DNA of 64,000 nt from Paracidovorax anthurii (lineage in GTDB: Bacteria; Pseudomonadota; Gammaproteobacteria; Burkholderiales; Burkholderiaceae_C). This document shows positions 49,037 through 58,896 of the stretch, in pieces; the first letter of the stretch is position 1, and each line of letters opens with the position of its first letter. The notes below the pieces were generated by a model. That model was not told the origin of the DNA, made no database searches, and saw nothing but the letters and a program-made list of their open reading frames with translations. The stretch lies in assembly GCF_003269065.1 (NCBI RefSeq), contig NZ_QLTA01000015.1:35377-99376 (forward strand). The letters are read 5' to 3'. Made by a program: the position numbers and the translations under genes.

Positions 49037-49083
49037 TTTTACAGTGAGGGCACCCGCTTCGACCCCTTCCCCGCCCCGACCGC

Positions 49084-49848
49084 GTGAACACCAATCCCCG
49101 ACAACTCCTCCTGCTCGAAGAAGTCCGCGCCCGCCGCTCCACCACCGTCGAACAGCTGGCCGAGACGCTGGGCGTGACCCTGCAGACCGTGCGCCGCGAC
49201 ATCCAGCGGCTGGCCGACGACGGGCTGCTGATGCGCTTCCACGGGGGCGTGCGGGTGCCCAGTTCCACCACCGAGAACCTCGGCCACACGCAGCGCGAGA
49301 CGCTGCATGCCGAGGGCAAGGCGCGCATCGCGCGCGCGGTGGCGCGCGAGGTGCCGCACAACTGCTCGCTGATCCTCAACATCGGCACCACCACCGAGGC
49401 GATCGCGCGCGCGCTGCTGCACCACCGCGGTCTGCGCGTGATCACCAACAACCTGAACGTGGCCGCGATCCTGGCCGGCAACCCGGACTGCGAGGTGATC
49501 GTGGCCGGCGGCGTGGTGCGCGCGCGCGACCGCGGCATCGTGGGCGAGGCAGCGGTGGATTTCATCCGCCAGTTCAAGGTGGACATCGCGCTCATCGGCA
49601 TCTCGGGCATCGAGCCGGACGGCTCGCTGCGCGACTTCGACCTGCGCGAGGTGAAGGTGGCGCAGACCATCATCGCCCAGTCCCGCGAGGTGTGGCTGGC
49701 CGCCGACCACAGCAAGTTCGACCGCCCGGCCATGGTGCAGGTGGCCACGCTCGCGCAGATCGGCCGGCTGTTCACCGACGCGCCGCCGCCCGGCCCCTTC
49801 CCCGCGCTGCTGCGCGAGGCCGGCGTGCACAGCACCGTGGCCGAGTGA
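49084..49848 (+). CDS. glpR: Glycerol-3-phosphate regulon repressor, DeoR family
   Basis: A 254-residue repressor with a GTG start. N-terminal Deo[60 protein letters not shown]. The C-terminal sugar-phosphate-binding (DeoRC) domain carries [72 protein letters not shown] and WLAADHSKF. It should release DNA on binding glycerol-3-phosphate. It lies between the divergent transport operon and glpK. Confidence 0.92.
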   Translation: MNTNPRQLLLLEEVRARRSTTVEQLAETLGVTLQTVRRDIQRLADDGLLMRFHGGVRVPSSTTENLGHTQRETLHAEGKARIARAVAREVPHNCSLILNIGTTTEAIARALLHHRGLRVITNNLNVAAILAGNPDCEVIVAGGVVRARDRGIVGEAAVDFIRQFKVDIALIGISGIEPDGSLRDFDLREVKVAQTIIAQSREVWLAADHSKFDRPAMVQVATLAQIGRLFTDAPPPGPFPALLREAGVHSTVAE

Positions 49849-49934
49849 TCCCCGCGCCCGCGCGCCTCCCCTCCGGCACGGCCTTGCGCACGACAATCCG
49901 CACGACGACGCCCCCAACCCCTTCCCCGCCCGCC

Positions 49935-51512
<1,578 letters not shown>

Positions 51513-51573
51513 TGAGGCGCCCCCGGTGGCGCTTCGCGCCGCCGCGCAGCCGCTTCCGTTTTCAGGCAGGCCC

Positions 51574-51600
51574 TTCGCGTCCCCGGGGTGATTCCTTCAT
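51574..51600 (+). promoter_or_regulatory. Regulatory motif candidate upstream of repeat-module gene 1
   Basis: TTCGCGTCCCCGGGGTG followed by TTCAT. The block TTCGC-(2)-CCCGGGGTG also occurs at 52508 upstream of the second module gene. The TTCG half resembles the first half of a PIP box (TTCGB-N15-TTCGB), but the second half-site is not conserved, so an HrpX-type site is only a possibility. Confidence 0.3.
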
Positions 51601-51728
51601 GCGGGATTCCTAGGATCAGGCCCGAGAGCCCCACGGCTTTCCGCCCCCGCCTGCCTCCGCCGACGGGCCTTTTCCACCCCGCCGGGGCCCTCCGGCGCCA
51701 TCCCGTTCCCGGGCAAGGAGTCCATCCC

Positions 51729-52463
51729 ATGGGAGCCATCCAACGCCTCCGCCGACCGCAGACCAACATCGCGGGAGGCCCCAGCACCCTGCCCGAAAAC
51801 CGGAGCCAGGCAGCGCGGCAGGCCAGCACCTCGCTGGCGAACTTCCTGCGCGCCAACGGCCAGCCGGCGGCGAACATGAACGATCTCATGAAGATCGCCC
51901 GCAACCAGGGCGGCAGCGTGCCCGCCCACGTCTCCGATGCCGCCAGCTTCATGCTGTCGCATCCCCAGCTGTTCTCGAAGCTGGAGTCGCGCGACGAGGC
52001 GGCCGGCACGCAGGACGGCATCGCCAGCGTGGAGAGCCTCGACCACGCCGCCACGGGCGCCTTCGACGCCACGCTCGACGAGGGCCTCCGCAGGGGCCCC
52101 GCCGCCATGCCCGGTCACGAGGCGCTGGACCTTCTGAATACGTTCCGGGCCGGCAGCCCCGGCAAGCAGCTGGACGCCCAGACGCTCTACCAGCTCGCGC
52201 AGCATCCCGAGCCCGACGCGCCCCCCGCGCTGGCGCAGGCGGCGCGGCGTGCGCTGGGCAACACCGACCTGCTGCGCGAGCTCCGGCTGGACGACGGCCC
52301 GGGCGTGCCGCGCAAGCCGCCGGAGCCACTGAAGCCGCAGGAGCCGCCGACGGCGGAGCACGCCTATCTGGGCCGCTTCCTCCAGAGCACCGCGCTGGCC
52401 GCCAGCCCGCTCGCGCAGGGCTCCCTGGCGCCGGGCTTCGACCTGCGCATGTCGCTGCACTGA
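51729..52463 (+). CDS. Small NolX/HrpF-like repeat-module protein
   Basis: A 244-residue, Ala/Pro-rich, soluble protein without a Sec signal peptide or membrane helix. One full module spans about residues 30-118: STSLANFLRANGQPAANMND, SDAASFMLSHPQLFSKLESR, DEAAGTQDGIASVESLDHAA. A second, degenerate module follows (LDLLNTFRAGSPGKQLDAQT, LAQAARRALGNTDLLRELRL) ahead of a Pro-rich hinge. The C-terminal ~35 residues (LGRFLQSTALAASPLAQGSL) have no known match. The same module is repeated seven times in the next gene. It recalls the N-terminal repeats of the type III translocon proteins HrpF and NolX, but without their C-terminal part. Secretion through a type III system is a hypothesis. Confidence 0.7.
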   Translation: MGAIQRLRRPQTNIAGGPSTLPENRSQAARQASTSLANFLRANGQPAANMNDLMKIARNQGGSVPAHVSDAASFMLSHPQLFSKLESRDEAAGTQDGIASVESLDHAATGAFDATLDEGLRRGPAAMPGHEALDLLNTFRAGSPGKQLDAQTLYQLAQHPEPDAPPALAQAARRALGNTDLLRELRLDDGPGVPRKPPEPLKPQEPPTAEHAYLGRFLQSTALAASPLAQGSLAPGFDLRMSLH

Positions 52464-52507
52464 GCCCCCCCCCGCCCGCCGCATCGCTTCAGATTTCGCG
52501 CAGCGGC

Positions 52508-52572
52508 TTCGCACCCGGGGTGGCAGGCTTCCAGGCGGTTTTCCATGATGGCTGCCGGTAGCGTTCCACTAT
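52508..52572 (+). promoter_or_regulatory. PIP-box-like motif and -10 candidate upstream of repeat-module gene 2
   Basis: TTCGC-N16-TTCCA at 52508-52533, followed after 33 bp by CACTAT (YANNNT). The spacing to a -10 element is close to what HrpX-regulated genes show (30-32 bp), but the second half-site is TTCCA, not TTCGB. Shares TTCGC...CCCGGGGTG with the site upstream of gene 1. Confidence 0.4.
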
Positions 52573-52673
52573 CCACATTCCGGCTCGAAATTCGAGACCA
52601 CATCCTCCCCCCAACATGGCAGGGGAGCGGGCCTGGAAATCCGTCTCCGCTGTCCGAAGAGAGAGCAGTTCCC

Positions 52674-55334
52674 ATGAACACCTCGGTCAACAGCTACACC
52701 GCCTCGCTCAGCATCAGCATCGGTGTGACCCGCTCCGGCAAGACGACGGGCAGCACGGCAGCGCAGACCCAGCAGGCCGCTGCGGCGCTGGCGAAATTCA
52801 TGCGCCAGAACGGCATCGAAACGCTGACGCCGAACCAGCTCTACGGGCTGGCCCGGAACACCTCGGGCGACACGCCGCAGGACCTGTCGGAGGCGGCCAA
52901 CTTCATGCTGACCCACCCGGACATCTACGCCTTGCTGGAGACGCGGGACGCACCGGGGCGCGACGGCATCTCGGGCGTAGCGAACTTCGACTTCGCCGCG
53001 CGTGGCGGGCTCGACGCCGAACTGCGGGACTATGCACCCGATGCCGCGGCGTCCTCCATGACCGAGCAGGCCGCCTCCGGCGCGCTGGCGGCCTTCATGC
53101 GCCAGAGCCCGGGGAGCCGGATCGACCCCAACACGCTCTACAAGCTGGCCATGCGGCCCAACAGCGACACGTCCCCGACGGTGTCGGCCGCGGCGAAGTT
53201 CATGCTCCAGAACCCCGAGGCCTACCGCAGGATCGAGACGAACGACGTGGCCGGTGCCGACGGCATCTCGGGCGTGGAAAACTTCGAGGCCGCCGCCCAG
53301 GGCATCCTGCGGGGGCTGTCCACGGCCCGGATCGGCTCAACGGCCACGCCGCCGCGCCTGCCCGACCTGGGCCGCGTCGCGCCGGTGGCCCCGCGCGCCC
53401 AGCAGTCCGCGGACGGCTCGCAGTCCCTGGATGCGCAGAGCGCCGCCCGCATCCTGGCCGACCACATGCTGGGCCGCAAGGGCTTTGCCCGGCTCATCCC
53501 CATGACGCCCGAGCGCCTCTACCGGCTGGCCGAGGGCGGCAAGGCCTCGCCCGAGCTGGCGGCGGCCGCGAAGTTCATGCTGCAGAACCCGGACGTCTAC
53601 CGCGCCATCGAGACCCATGACGTGCCCGGCGCGGACGGCAAGTCCGGCGTCGGCAACCTGCTGGCCGCCGCGCGCGGGCAGATCCCGGGCGTGGGCGGCA
53701 ACGTCACCAGCGCCACGCGCAACGTCCTGCAGCTGCTGCTGCAACTGCTGCAGCAGCTGCGGGGCGCGTCCCAGCAACAGCCGCAGGCACAGCCGCTGGA
53801 CGGCCAGAGCGCCGCGCGCATCCTGGCCGACCACATGGTGGCGGAGGCCGGCGGCGCCCGGAACTTCTTCGGCAAGCGCCTGCTGCCCAAGATCCAGCCC
53901 ATGACGGTCGATCGCCTCTACCAGTTGAGCCAGGGCCAGGGCCCGGTCGCCGAGGCCGCCCGGTTCATGCTCAAGAACCCGGACATCTACCGCGCCATCG
54001 AGACGCGCGACGTGCCCGGCGCCGACGGCAAGTCCGGCCTGGGCAACCTGCTGGCCGCCGCGCGCGGCGACATCCCCGGCGTGAAGGGCGGCACCGACAA
54101 CGGCCTGCGCAACGTGCTCCAGCTGCTGCAGCAGTTGCTGCAGCTCCTCAAGGCCGACGCGGAGCCGAACCCGCCGATGGACGGCCAGAGCGCCGCGCGC
54201 ATCCTGGCCGACCACATGCTGGGCCGCAAGGGCCTGGCCCGGCTCATGCCCATGACGCCCCTTCACCTCCTGAGGCTGAGCCAGGGCCAGGGCCCCGTCG
54301 CCGAGGCCGCCAAGTTCATGCTGCAGAACCCGGGCATCTACCGCGCCATCGAGACCCATGACGTGCCCGGCGCCGACGGCAAGTCCGGCGTGGGCAACCT
54401 GCTGGCCGCCGCGCGCGGCGAGATCCCCGGCGTGCAGGGCAAGGCCGGCGGCGCCCAGCAGCTCCTGCCGCTGCTGCTGCAACTGCTGCAGCTGCTGCAG
54501 GCCACGTCCGGCGTGCAGGCCCCGCTGGATGGCCGCAGCGCCGCGCGCACCCTGGCCGACTTCCTGCAACAGCAGGGTGGCGGCACCATGACGGCCAACC
54601 GCCTCTACCAGCTGAGCCAGGGCCAGGGCCCGGTCGCCGAGGCCGCCAAGTTCATGCTCAAGAACCCGGACATCTACCGCGCCATCGAGACGAACGACCT
54701 GCCCGGCGCCGACGGCGAATCCAGCATCGACAACCTGCTGGCCGCGGCCAACGGCAAGGTGCCCGGCGTCGAGGGCGGCGCGGCGGACCGCACCGCCGGC
54801 GCGAGCCGCTCGGTGCTGGACATGCTGCTGCAGGTCCTGCAGCAGCTCAAGGGCCAGGGCGCCGCGCCGCAGCCGCCGCAACTGGACGGGCAGGGCTCCG
54901 CGCGCATCCTGTCCGACCACATGCTGCAGGTGAACGCCAGCGAGCTGGCCCAGGTCTTCGAGGACACGGACATGTCGCCCGACCGCCTCTACAAGCTGGC
55001 CGAGAGCGGCACGGCCTCGCCCGCGGTCGCCGCGGCCGCGAAGTTCATGCTCCAGAACCCCGAGATCTACCGGGCCATCGAGACCTACGACGCGCCCGGC
55101 GCCGACGGCAAGTCCGGCGTGGGCAACATGCTGGCCGCCGCGCGCGGCGAGATCCCGGGCCTGGGCGGCACCCCCGCCGCCAACACCGCCGCGCAGGGCA
55201 ACCCGGCCGCCGCCATCCGCGAGCTGCTGACCCAGGTGCTGGAAGGCCTGCAGGCACGCGAGCAGCAGCGCGTGGTGCAGATCGAGCTGAAGGTGAGCGT
55301 GACCCTGAGCGCCCAGGTCGCCGTCAGGGCCTGA
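52674..55334 (+). CDS. Large seven-module NolX/HrpF-like repeat protein, candidate type III secreted
   Basis: An 886-residue protein of about seven copies of a 99-131-residue module. Each copy reads roughly: helix (SAARILADHMLGRKG), a TP-x-x-LYxLA/S segment, then A-x-FMLQNP-x-x-YRAIET-x-DVPGADGKSG-V-x-N-LLAAA. FML cores begin at residues 76, 175, 300, 430, 547, 659 and 790. The DxxGxDGxS stretch recalls a calcium-binding loop. Between later modules lie Leu/Gln-rich linkers (NVLQLLLQLLQQLR, LLPLLLQLLQLLQ). The N-terminus (SYTASLSISIGVTRSGKTTG) and C-terminus (VQIELKVSVTLSAQVAVRA) are beta-rich and alike in pattern. No signal peptide, membrane helix or enzyme motif was seen. The module is like the repeats of HrpF/PopF/NolX translocon proteins; copies 3-7 are far more alike than 1-2, which suggests recent tandem amplification. 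A strong terminator follows. Confidence 0.8.
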   Translation: MNTSVNSYTASLSISIGVTRSGKTTGSTAAQTQQAAAALAKFMRQNGIETLTPNQLYGLARNTSGDTPQDLSEAANFMLTHPDIYALLETRDAPGRDGISGVANFDFAARGGLDAELRDYAPDAAASSMTEQAASGALAAFMRQSPGSRIDPNTLYKLAMRPNSDTSPTVSAAAKFMLQNPEAYRRIETNDVAGADGISGVENFEAAAQGILRGLSTARIGSTATPPRLPDLGRVAPVAPRAQQSADGSQSLDAQSAARILADHMLGRKGFARLIPMTPERLYRLAEGGKASPELAAAAKFMLQNPDVYRAIETHDVPGADGKSGVGNLLAAARGQIPGVGGNVTSATRNVLQLLLQLLQQLRGASQQQPQAQPLDGQSAARILADHMVAEAGGARNFFGKRLLPKIQPMTVDRLYQLSQGQGPVAEAARFMLKNPDIYRAIETRDVPGADGKSGLGNLLAAARGDIPGVKGGTDNGLRNVLQLLQQLLQLLKADAEPNPPMDGQSAARILADHMLGRKGLARLMPMTPLHLLRLSQGQGPVAEAAKFMLQNPGIYRAIETHDVPGADGKSGVGNLLAAARGEIPGVQGKAGGAQQLLPLLLQLLQLLQATSGVQAPLDGRSAARTLADFLQQQGGGTMTANRLYQLSQGQGPVAEAAKFMLKNPDIYRAIETNDLPGADGESSIDNLLAAANGKVPGVEGGAADRTAGASRSVLDMLLQVLQQLKGQGAAPQPPQLDGQGSARILSDHMLQVNASELAQVFEDTDMSPDRLYKLAESGTASPAVAAAAKFMLQNPEIYRAIETYDAPGADGKSGVGNMLAAARGEIPGLGGTPAANTAAQGNPAAAIRELLTQVLEGLQAREQQRVVQIELKVSVTLSAQVAVRA

Positions 55335-55400
55335 GCGCCCACGGCCGGCGCGCCCCCGCCGCCTTGGCGGCACCGGGGGCGCTACCATCCGGCGATGCCT

Positions 55401-55436
55401 GCCCGCCTGCGGAGCGTCCGCATGCGGGCTTTTTTT
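55401..55436 (+). terminator. Intrinsic terminator after the repeat-module genes
   Basis: GCCCGC-C-TGCGGA-GCG-TCCGCA-T-GCGGGC, a 12-bp stem with one internal mismatch pair and a 3-base loop, followed by seven Ts. Confidence 0.9.
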
Positions 55437-55470
55437 CGTTCCACCGGCCCCGGCCGGCACCCTGCACGCC

Positions 55471-56316
55471 ATGACCCTCGACACCTCCCCGAATCCCGCC
55501 CCCGACCTGCCCGCCATCGCCTTCATCGGCGGCGGCAACATGGCCAGCGCCATCATCGGCGGCCTGATCCGCCAGGGCCTGCCGGCGTCCCGGATCGAGG
55601 TGGTGGAGCCCTGGGAAGAGGCCCGCGCCGCCCTGCGCGCCCACCACGGCATCGAGGCCCGGCCCGAGGCCGGCGCGGCGCTGGAGCGCGCGGGCGTGGT
55701 CGTGTGGGCCGTCAAGCCCCAGACCTTCAAGGAGGCCGCCGGGCAGGCCCGCGCCCACACGGCCGGCGCGGTGCACCTGAGCGTGGCCGCGGGCATCCGC
55801 TCGGACAGCATCGCCGGCTGGCTGGGCTCGGAATGCGTGGTGCGCGCCATGCCCAACACGCCGGCGCTGATCGCGCGCGGCATGACGGCGCTCTACGCCC
55901 GCCCGCAGGTCAGCTCCGCGCAGCGCGATGCCGTGCAGCAGGTGCTGTCCAGCACGGGCGAGCTGCTCTGGGTGGAGGACGAGACCCAGCTCGACGCGGT
56001 GACCGCGCTCTCGGGCTCCGGCCCGGCCTACGTGTTCCTCTTCCTGGAGGCCATGGCCCGCGCGGGCGTGGAGATGGGCCTCGCCCCCGAGCAGGCCCAC
56101 CAGCTCGCCGTGGGCACCTTCACCGGCGCCTCGGAACTCGCGCGCCGCTCCGACGAGTCGCCCACCGTGCTGCGCCAGCGCGTGACCTCCAAGGGCGGCA
56201 CGACCTTCGCCGCCGTGCAGTCGATGGAGCAGGCGGACGTGCCGGGCCACTTCATCCGCGCGATGAAGGCCGCCCAGGCGCGCGCGCGGGAGCTGGGGGA
56301 TGAATTCGGGAAGTGA
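55471..56316 (+). CDS. proC: Pyrroline-5-carboxylate reductase
   Basis: A 281-residue NADPH enzyme for the last step of proline synthesis. Rossmann start IAFIGGGNMASAIIGGLIRQ, then VVWAVKPQTFKEA, AAGIRSDSIAGWLG, VVRAMPNTPALIARGMTALY, and the signature LSGSGPAYVFLFLEAMARAG with LAVGTFTGASELARRS and VTSKGGTTFAAVQSMEQADV. Full length for the family. Confidence 0.96.
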   Translation: MTLDTSPNPAPDLPAIAFIGGGNMASAIIGGLIRQGLPASRIEVVEPWEEARAALRAHHGIEARPEAGAALERAGVVVWAVKPQTFKEAAGQARAHTAGAVHLSVAAGIRSDSIAGWLGSECVVRAMPNTPALIARGMTALYARPQVSSAQRDAVQQVLSSTGELLWVEDETQLDAVTALSGSGPAYVFLFLEAMARAGVEMGLAPEQAHQLAVGTFTGASELARRSDESPTVLRQRVTSKGGTTFAAVQSMEQADVPGHFIRAMKAAQARARELGDEFGK

Positions 56317-56384
56317 AGGCCCCGCCCCGCGGCGCTGCATGCGGGCGGGGGACGTGGAGGCCGGCGCAGCGCCTTTCGGGCTCC

Positions 56385-56431
56385 ATGTCGCCGTATCCAT
56401 TCGATAGTTTGCTATTGAAAGAATAGCAAAC
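56385..56431 (+). repeat. Dispersed palindromic element, copy 4
   Basis: ATGTCGCCGTATCCATT, then a perfect 10-bp stem GTTTGCTATT / AATAGCAAAC around a 5-base loop. The best-preserved copy in the window. Confidence 0.85.
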
Positions 56432-56516
56432 GGATCGACCTGCCGGGCCGCGCCAGACAGCGCGGCCGCGCCCGGCGACAATACCCGCTGCTGGCATCCA
56501 CCCGAGGCACCCGACC

Positions 56517-57155
56517 ATGACGCTGACCCACTGGCTCCTTTTCTGCGGCGTCTCGCTGCTGATGTGCTTCACCCCCGGCCCGGCCGTGCTGCTCGCGGTG
56601 TCGAACTCGGTGGACGTCGGGGCGAAACGGACGGCGTTCAGTTCGATGGGCAGCTCGGCGGGCATCTTCGTGGTCTCGGGCCTGGCGATGATCGGCATGG
56701 GGGCCATCCTCCGCATGTCGGCGAACGCCTTCCTGGTCATGAAGGTGGTCGGCGCGATGTACCTGATCTGGCTGGGCGTCAAACGCTGGCGGAGCAAGGA
56801 AGCGCTGATCGGCGGCGATGCGGGCCTCGCGCCCACCGAGCGGCGCGAGCGCAAGAACTGGCAGCTGGTGGCGCAGGGGCTGGGGGTGTCGCTGACGAAC
56901 CCCAAGTCCATCCTGTTCTTCTCGGCACTGTTCCCGCAGTTCATCGTGCCCGGCGCGCCCCTGTTCACCCAGTACCTGCTGCTGACCACGACGTTCGCGG
57001 TCTGCGCGCTGATCTCGCACGCCTTCTACGTGGTGCTCATCTCGCTGGTGAAGGGCCACGTGGCAGCGCATGCGAAGCTGTTCAACCGCATCGTGGGCGG
57101 CACGTTCATCGCGCTGGGCCTGGGCCTGCTGAAGACGCGGCACAAGCTGGGCTGA
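56517..57155 (+). CDS. LysE/RhtB-family amino-acid exporter
   Basis: A 212-residue, six-helix inner-membrane exporter. Family start LLFCGVSLLMCFTPGPAVLL followed by AVSNSVDVGAKRTAFSSMGS, and AMYLIWLGVKRWRSKEALIG, SLTNPKSILFFSALFPQFIV in the third and fourth helices. The conserved Pro-Gly-Pro and Asn-Pro-Lys motifs are present. Substrate (homoserine, threonine, lysine or others) is not decidable. It lies between two dispersed palindromic elements, which bracket it at 56385-56431 and 57232-57278. Confidence 0.9.
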   Translation: MTLTHWLLFCGVSLLMCFTPGPAVLLAVSNSVDVGAKRTAFSSMGSSAGIFVVSGLAMIGMGAILRMSANAFLVMKVVGAMYLIWLGVKRWRSKEALIGGDAGLAPTERRERKNWQLVAQGLGVSLTNPKSILFFSALFPQFIVPGAPLFTQYLLLTTTFAVCALISHAFYVVLISLVKGHVAAHAKLFNRIVGGTFIALGLGLLKTRHKLG

Positions 57156-57231
57156 ACGCCGGGCCCGTGCAGGGCAGCCACGGCGCCGCGGGCGGGCGGC
57201 ATGGAGGCGCTTGCGTGCTCTTTTGGCCCCT

Positions 57232-57278
57232 GGGTCGCCGTATCCATTGAATAGTTTGCTATTAATTAAATAGCAGAC
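57232..57278 (+). repeat. Dispersed palindromic element, copy 5
   Basis: GGGTCGCCGTATCCATT, then GTTTGCTATT / AATAGCAGAC (9 of 10 pairs) around AATTA. Ends 4 bp before the ubiA stop codon. Confidence 0.82.
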
Positions 57279-57282
57279 ACCC

Positions 57283-58167
57283 TCACCGCAGCGCGAACCC
57301 CGCCACGATGCCCGCGAACAGCGTGAAGCCCAGCCAGTGGTTCTGGCTGAACGCGCGGAAGCACCCCTCGCGCGTGCGGTGGCGGATGAGGCGCCAGTGC
57401 CATGCCGCCTGCGCGAGCACGGCCGCCACGGCAACGGCCAGCGGCGCGCCCAGGCCGAGCGGCGCGAGCGCCCAGCCCCACAGGGCCGCGAAGCCGAGGT
57501 AGAAAGCCATCACGGCCGCAACGTCCCGGCGGCCCAGGGTGATGGCCGAGGTCTTCATGCCGATCTTCAGGTCGTCGTCGCGGTCCACCATGGCGTATTC
57601 GGTGTCGTAGGCCAGCACCCAGCACAGGTTGCCCAGCACCAGCCAGAGCGCCAGCAGCGGCACGTGGCCCTGCACCGCCGTGAAGGCCATGGGGATGCCC
57701 ATGCTGAAGGCCACGCCCAGCACCGCCTGCGGCATGGACACGAAGCGCTTGGCGAAGGGGTAGGCGATGGTGACGGCCAGCGCGGGCAGCGACCACGCGA
57801 TGGTGGCCGCATTGGTCGTGAGCACCAGGCCGAAGGACACCAGCGCCAGCACCGCGCCCACGGCCAGCGCCTCGCGCGCCGACAGCGCGCCGCTCGTGAC
57901 CGGCCGCTGCGCCGTGCGCTTGACGTGGCGGTCGAAGTCGCGGTCGGCCACGTCGTTCACGCAGCAGCCCGCGCTGCGCATGAGGATGGTGCCCAGCGTG
58001 AACACGGCCAGCAGGTGCCAGCCCGGAAAGCCCCCCGCCGCGATCCACAGCGCCGAGAGCGTGGGCCAGAGCAGCAGCAGCCAGCCGGCCGGCCGACGCC
58101 AGCGGATCAGGTGAAGGTAGAGCGCGAGGCGGGACGGTGGCGGGGGGTGCGGTGCGGTGCTCTGCAT
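57283..58167 (-). CDS. ubiA: 4-hydroxybenzoate octaprenyltransferase
   Basis: A 294-residue membrane prenyltransferase of ubiquinone synthesis. Asp-rich motif 1 [20 protein letters not shown] (NDxxDxxxD type) and motif 2 [20 protein letters not shown], between many hydrophobic helices ([17 protein letters not shown] and others). Full length. Located beside the small SnoaL-like and TPR-like genes in the same orientation but not obviously functionally linked. Confidence 0.95.
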   Translation of the reverse strand: MQSTAPHPPPPSRLALYLHLIRWRRPAGWLLLLWPTLSALWIAAGGFPGWHLLAVFTLGTILMRSAGCCVNDVADRDFDRHVKRTAQRPVTSGALSAREALAVGAVLALVSFGLVLTTNAATIAWSLPALAVTIAYPFAKRFVSMPQAVLGVAFSMGIPMAFTAVQGHVPLLALWLVLGNLCWVLAYDTEYAMVDRDDDLKIGMKTSAITLGRRDVAAVMAFYLGFAALWGWALAPLGLGAPLAVAVAAVLAQAAWHWRLIRHRTREGCFRAFSQNHWLGFTLFAGIVAGFALR

Positions 58168-58209
58168 GGAAGCCGTGGAGTAACAAGAACGCGGGAACGT
58201 GTCGCGATC

Positions 58210-58467
58210 TTACGGCGCCGTGCCATTCGTCAACGCGGCCTCGAACCGTGCCAGTTCTTCTTCGAACGTGCCCCGCTGCCGGAACCGCCGGCCCGCCCGC
58301 TCGTACCAGTTCTCCGCATCCTCCAGGTCGCCCTCCTGCAGGTGCAGCAATCCGTGCAGCCAGGCGGCGAGCAGACCCTCGTGGCGCTGGACATGGTCGT
58401 GCGCGGCGTTCCACCGGCCTTCCCGCAGCCAGGCCAGGATGTCGTGCAGATCGGCGGGGGCTTCCAT
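58210..58467 (-). CDS. Small conserved hypothetical, TPR-like
   Basis: An 85-residue acidic helical protein: ILAWLREGRWNAAHDHVQRH, LHLQEGDLEDAENWYERAGR. The layout is that of one tetratricopeptide-like pair, similar to small conserved proteins of unknown function in beta-proteobacteria. It starts 16 bp after the SnoaL-like gene and may be co-transcribed with it. No enzymatic motif. Confidence 0.65.
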   Translation of the reverse strand: MEAPADLHDILAWLREGRWNAAHDHVQRHEGLLAAWLHGLLHLQEGDLEDAENWYERAGRRFRQRGTFEEELARFEAALTNGTAP

Positions 58468-58483
58468 GGCGGGCGTGTCCCGG

Positions 58484-58879
58484 TCAATCGGCCCGCAGCG
58501 CTTCTTGCACCTTGTGGCTGTCCACGTACTGCTCCATGCTCACGATCCTGCCGTCCCGGAGGCGGTAGAGGTGGGCGAAGGTCGCGGTCATGGCGCGGCC
58601 GGTCTTGCGGTAAGTGCCCGAATAGACGCCGAAGGCGGCCACGCGGTCCCCGTCGGCCAGGTAGGTGTGGACCCGGGCCTGGTAGCCCTCCCACTCCGTG
58701 CCCAGTCGCTGGAACACGCCCGCGACGATCTGCTCGGGGCCGACGTAGGTGCCCGCGTACGGAAAGCCGGCGGCCTCCGTCCACGTGGCGTCCGGTGCCA
58801 GCACCGCCAGCAGGTTCTTGCCGTTGTCCTGCGACGAGCCTTCATAGGTCGCACGGATGATGTCGAGGTTCGTCGCCAT
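58484..58879 (-). CDS. SnoaL/NTF2-like protein
   Basis: A 131-residue NTF2-fold protein: LDIIRATYEGSSQDNGKNLL, LAVLAPDATWTEAAGFPYAG, TYVGPEQIVAGVFQRL and FAHLYRLRDGRIVSMEQYVD. Members are small polyketide-cyclase-like or ketosteroid isomerase-like proteins, often with no proven function. The ATG at 58879 has GGAGG upstream; a longer frame of 9 codons exists. It is 17 bp after the metallo-beta-lactamase-fold gene, and co-transcription is likely. Confidence 0.82.
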   Translation of the reverse strand: MATNLDIIRATYEGSSQDNGKNLLAVLAPDATWTEAAGFPYAGTYVGPEQIVAGVFQRLGTEWEGYQARVHTYLADGDRVAAFGVYSGTYRKTGRAMTATFAHLYRLRDGRIVSMEQYVDSHKVQEALRAD

Positions 58880-58896
58880 GGGGTTGTCCTCCGGGC

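Noticed and set aside
53500..55200. Regularly spaced repeats considered as a CRISPR array
   Set aside because: Repeat period is 330-390 bp, in frame and coding; there are no short repeats with unique spacers and no cas genes.
53337..55883. Minus-strand frame of about 850 codons opposite the module protein
   Set aside because: Its repeats only mirror those of the plus-strand gene; composition is Arg/Gly/His/Gln-rich and no motif appears. A terminator and a start fitting the plus strand are present.
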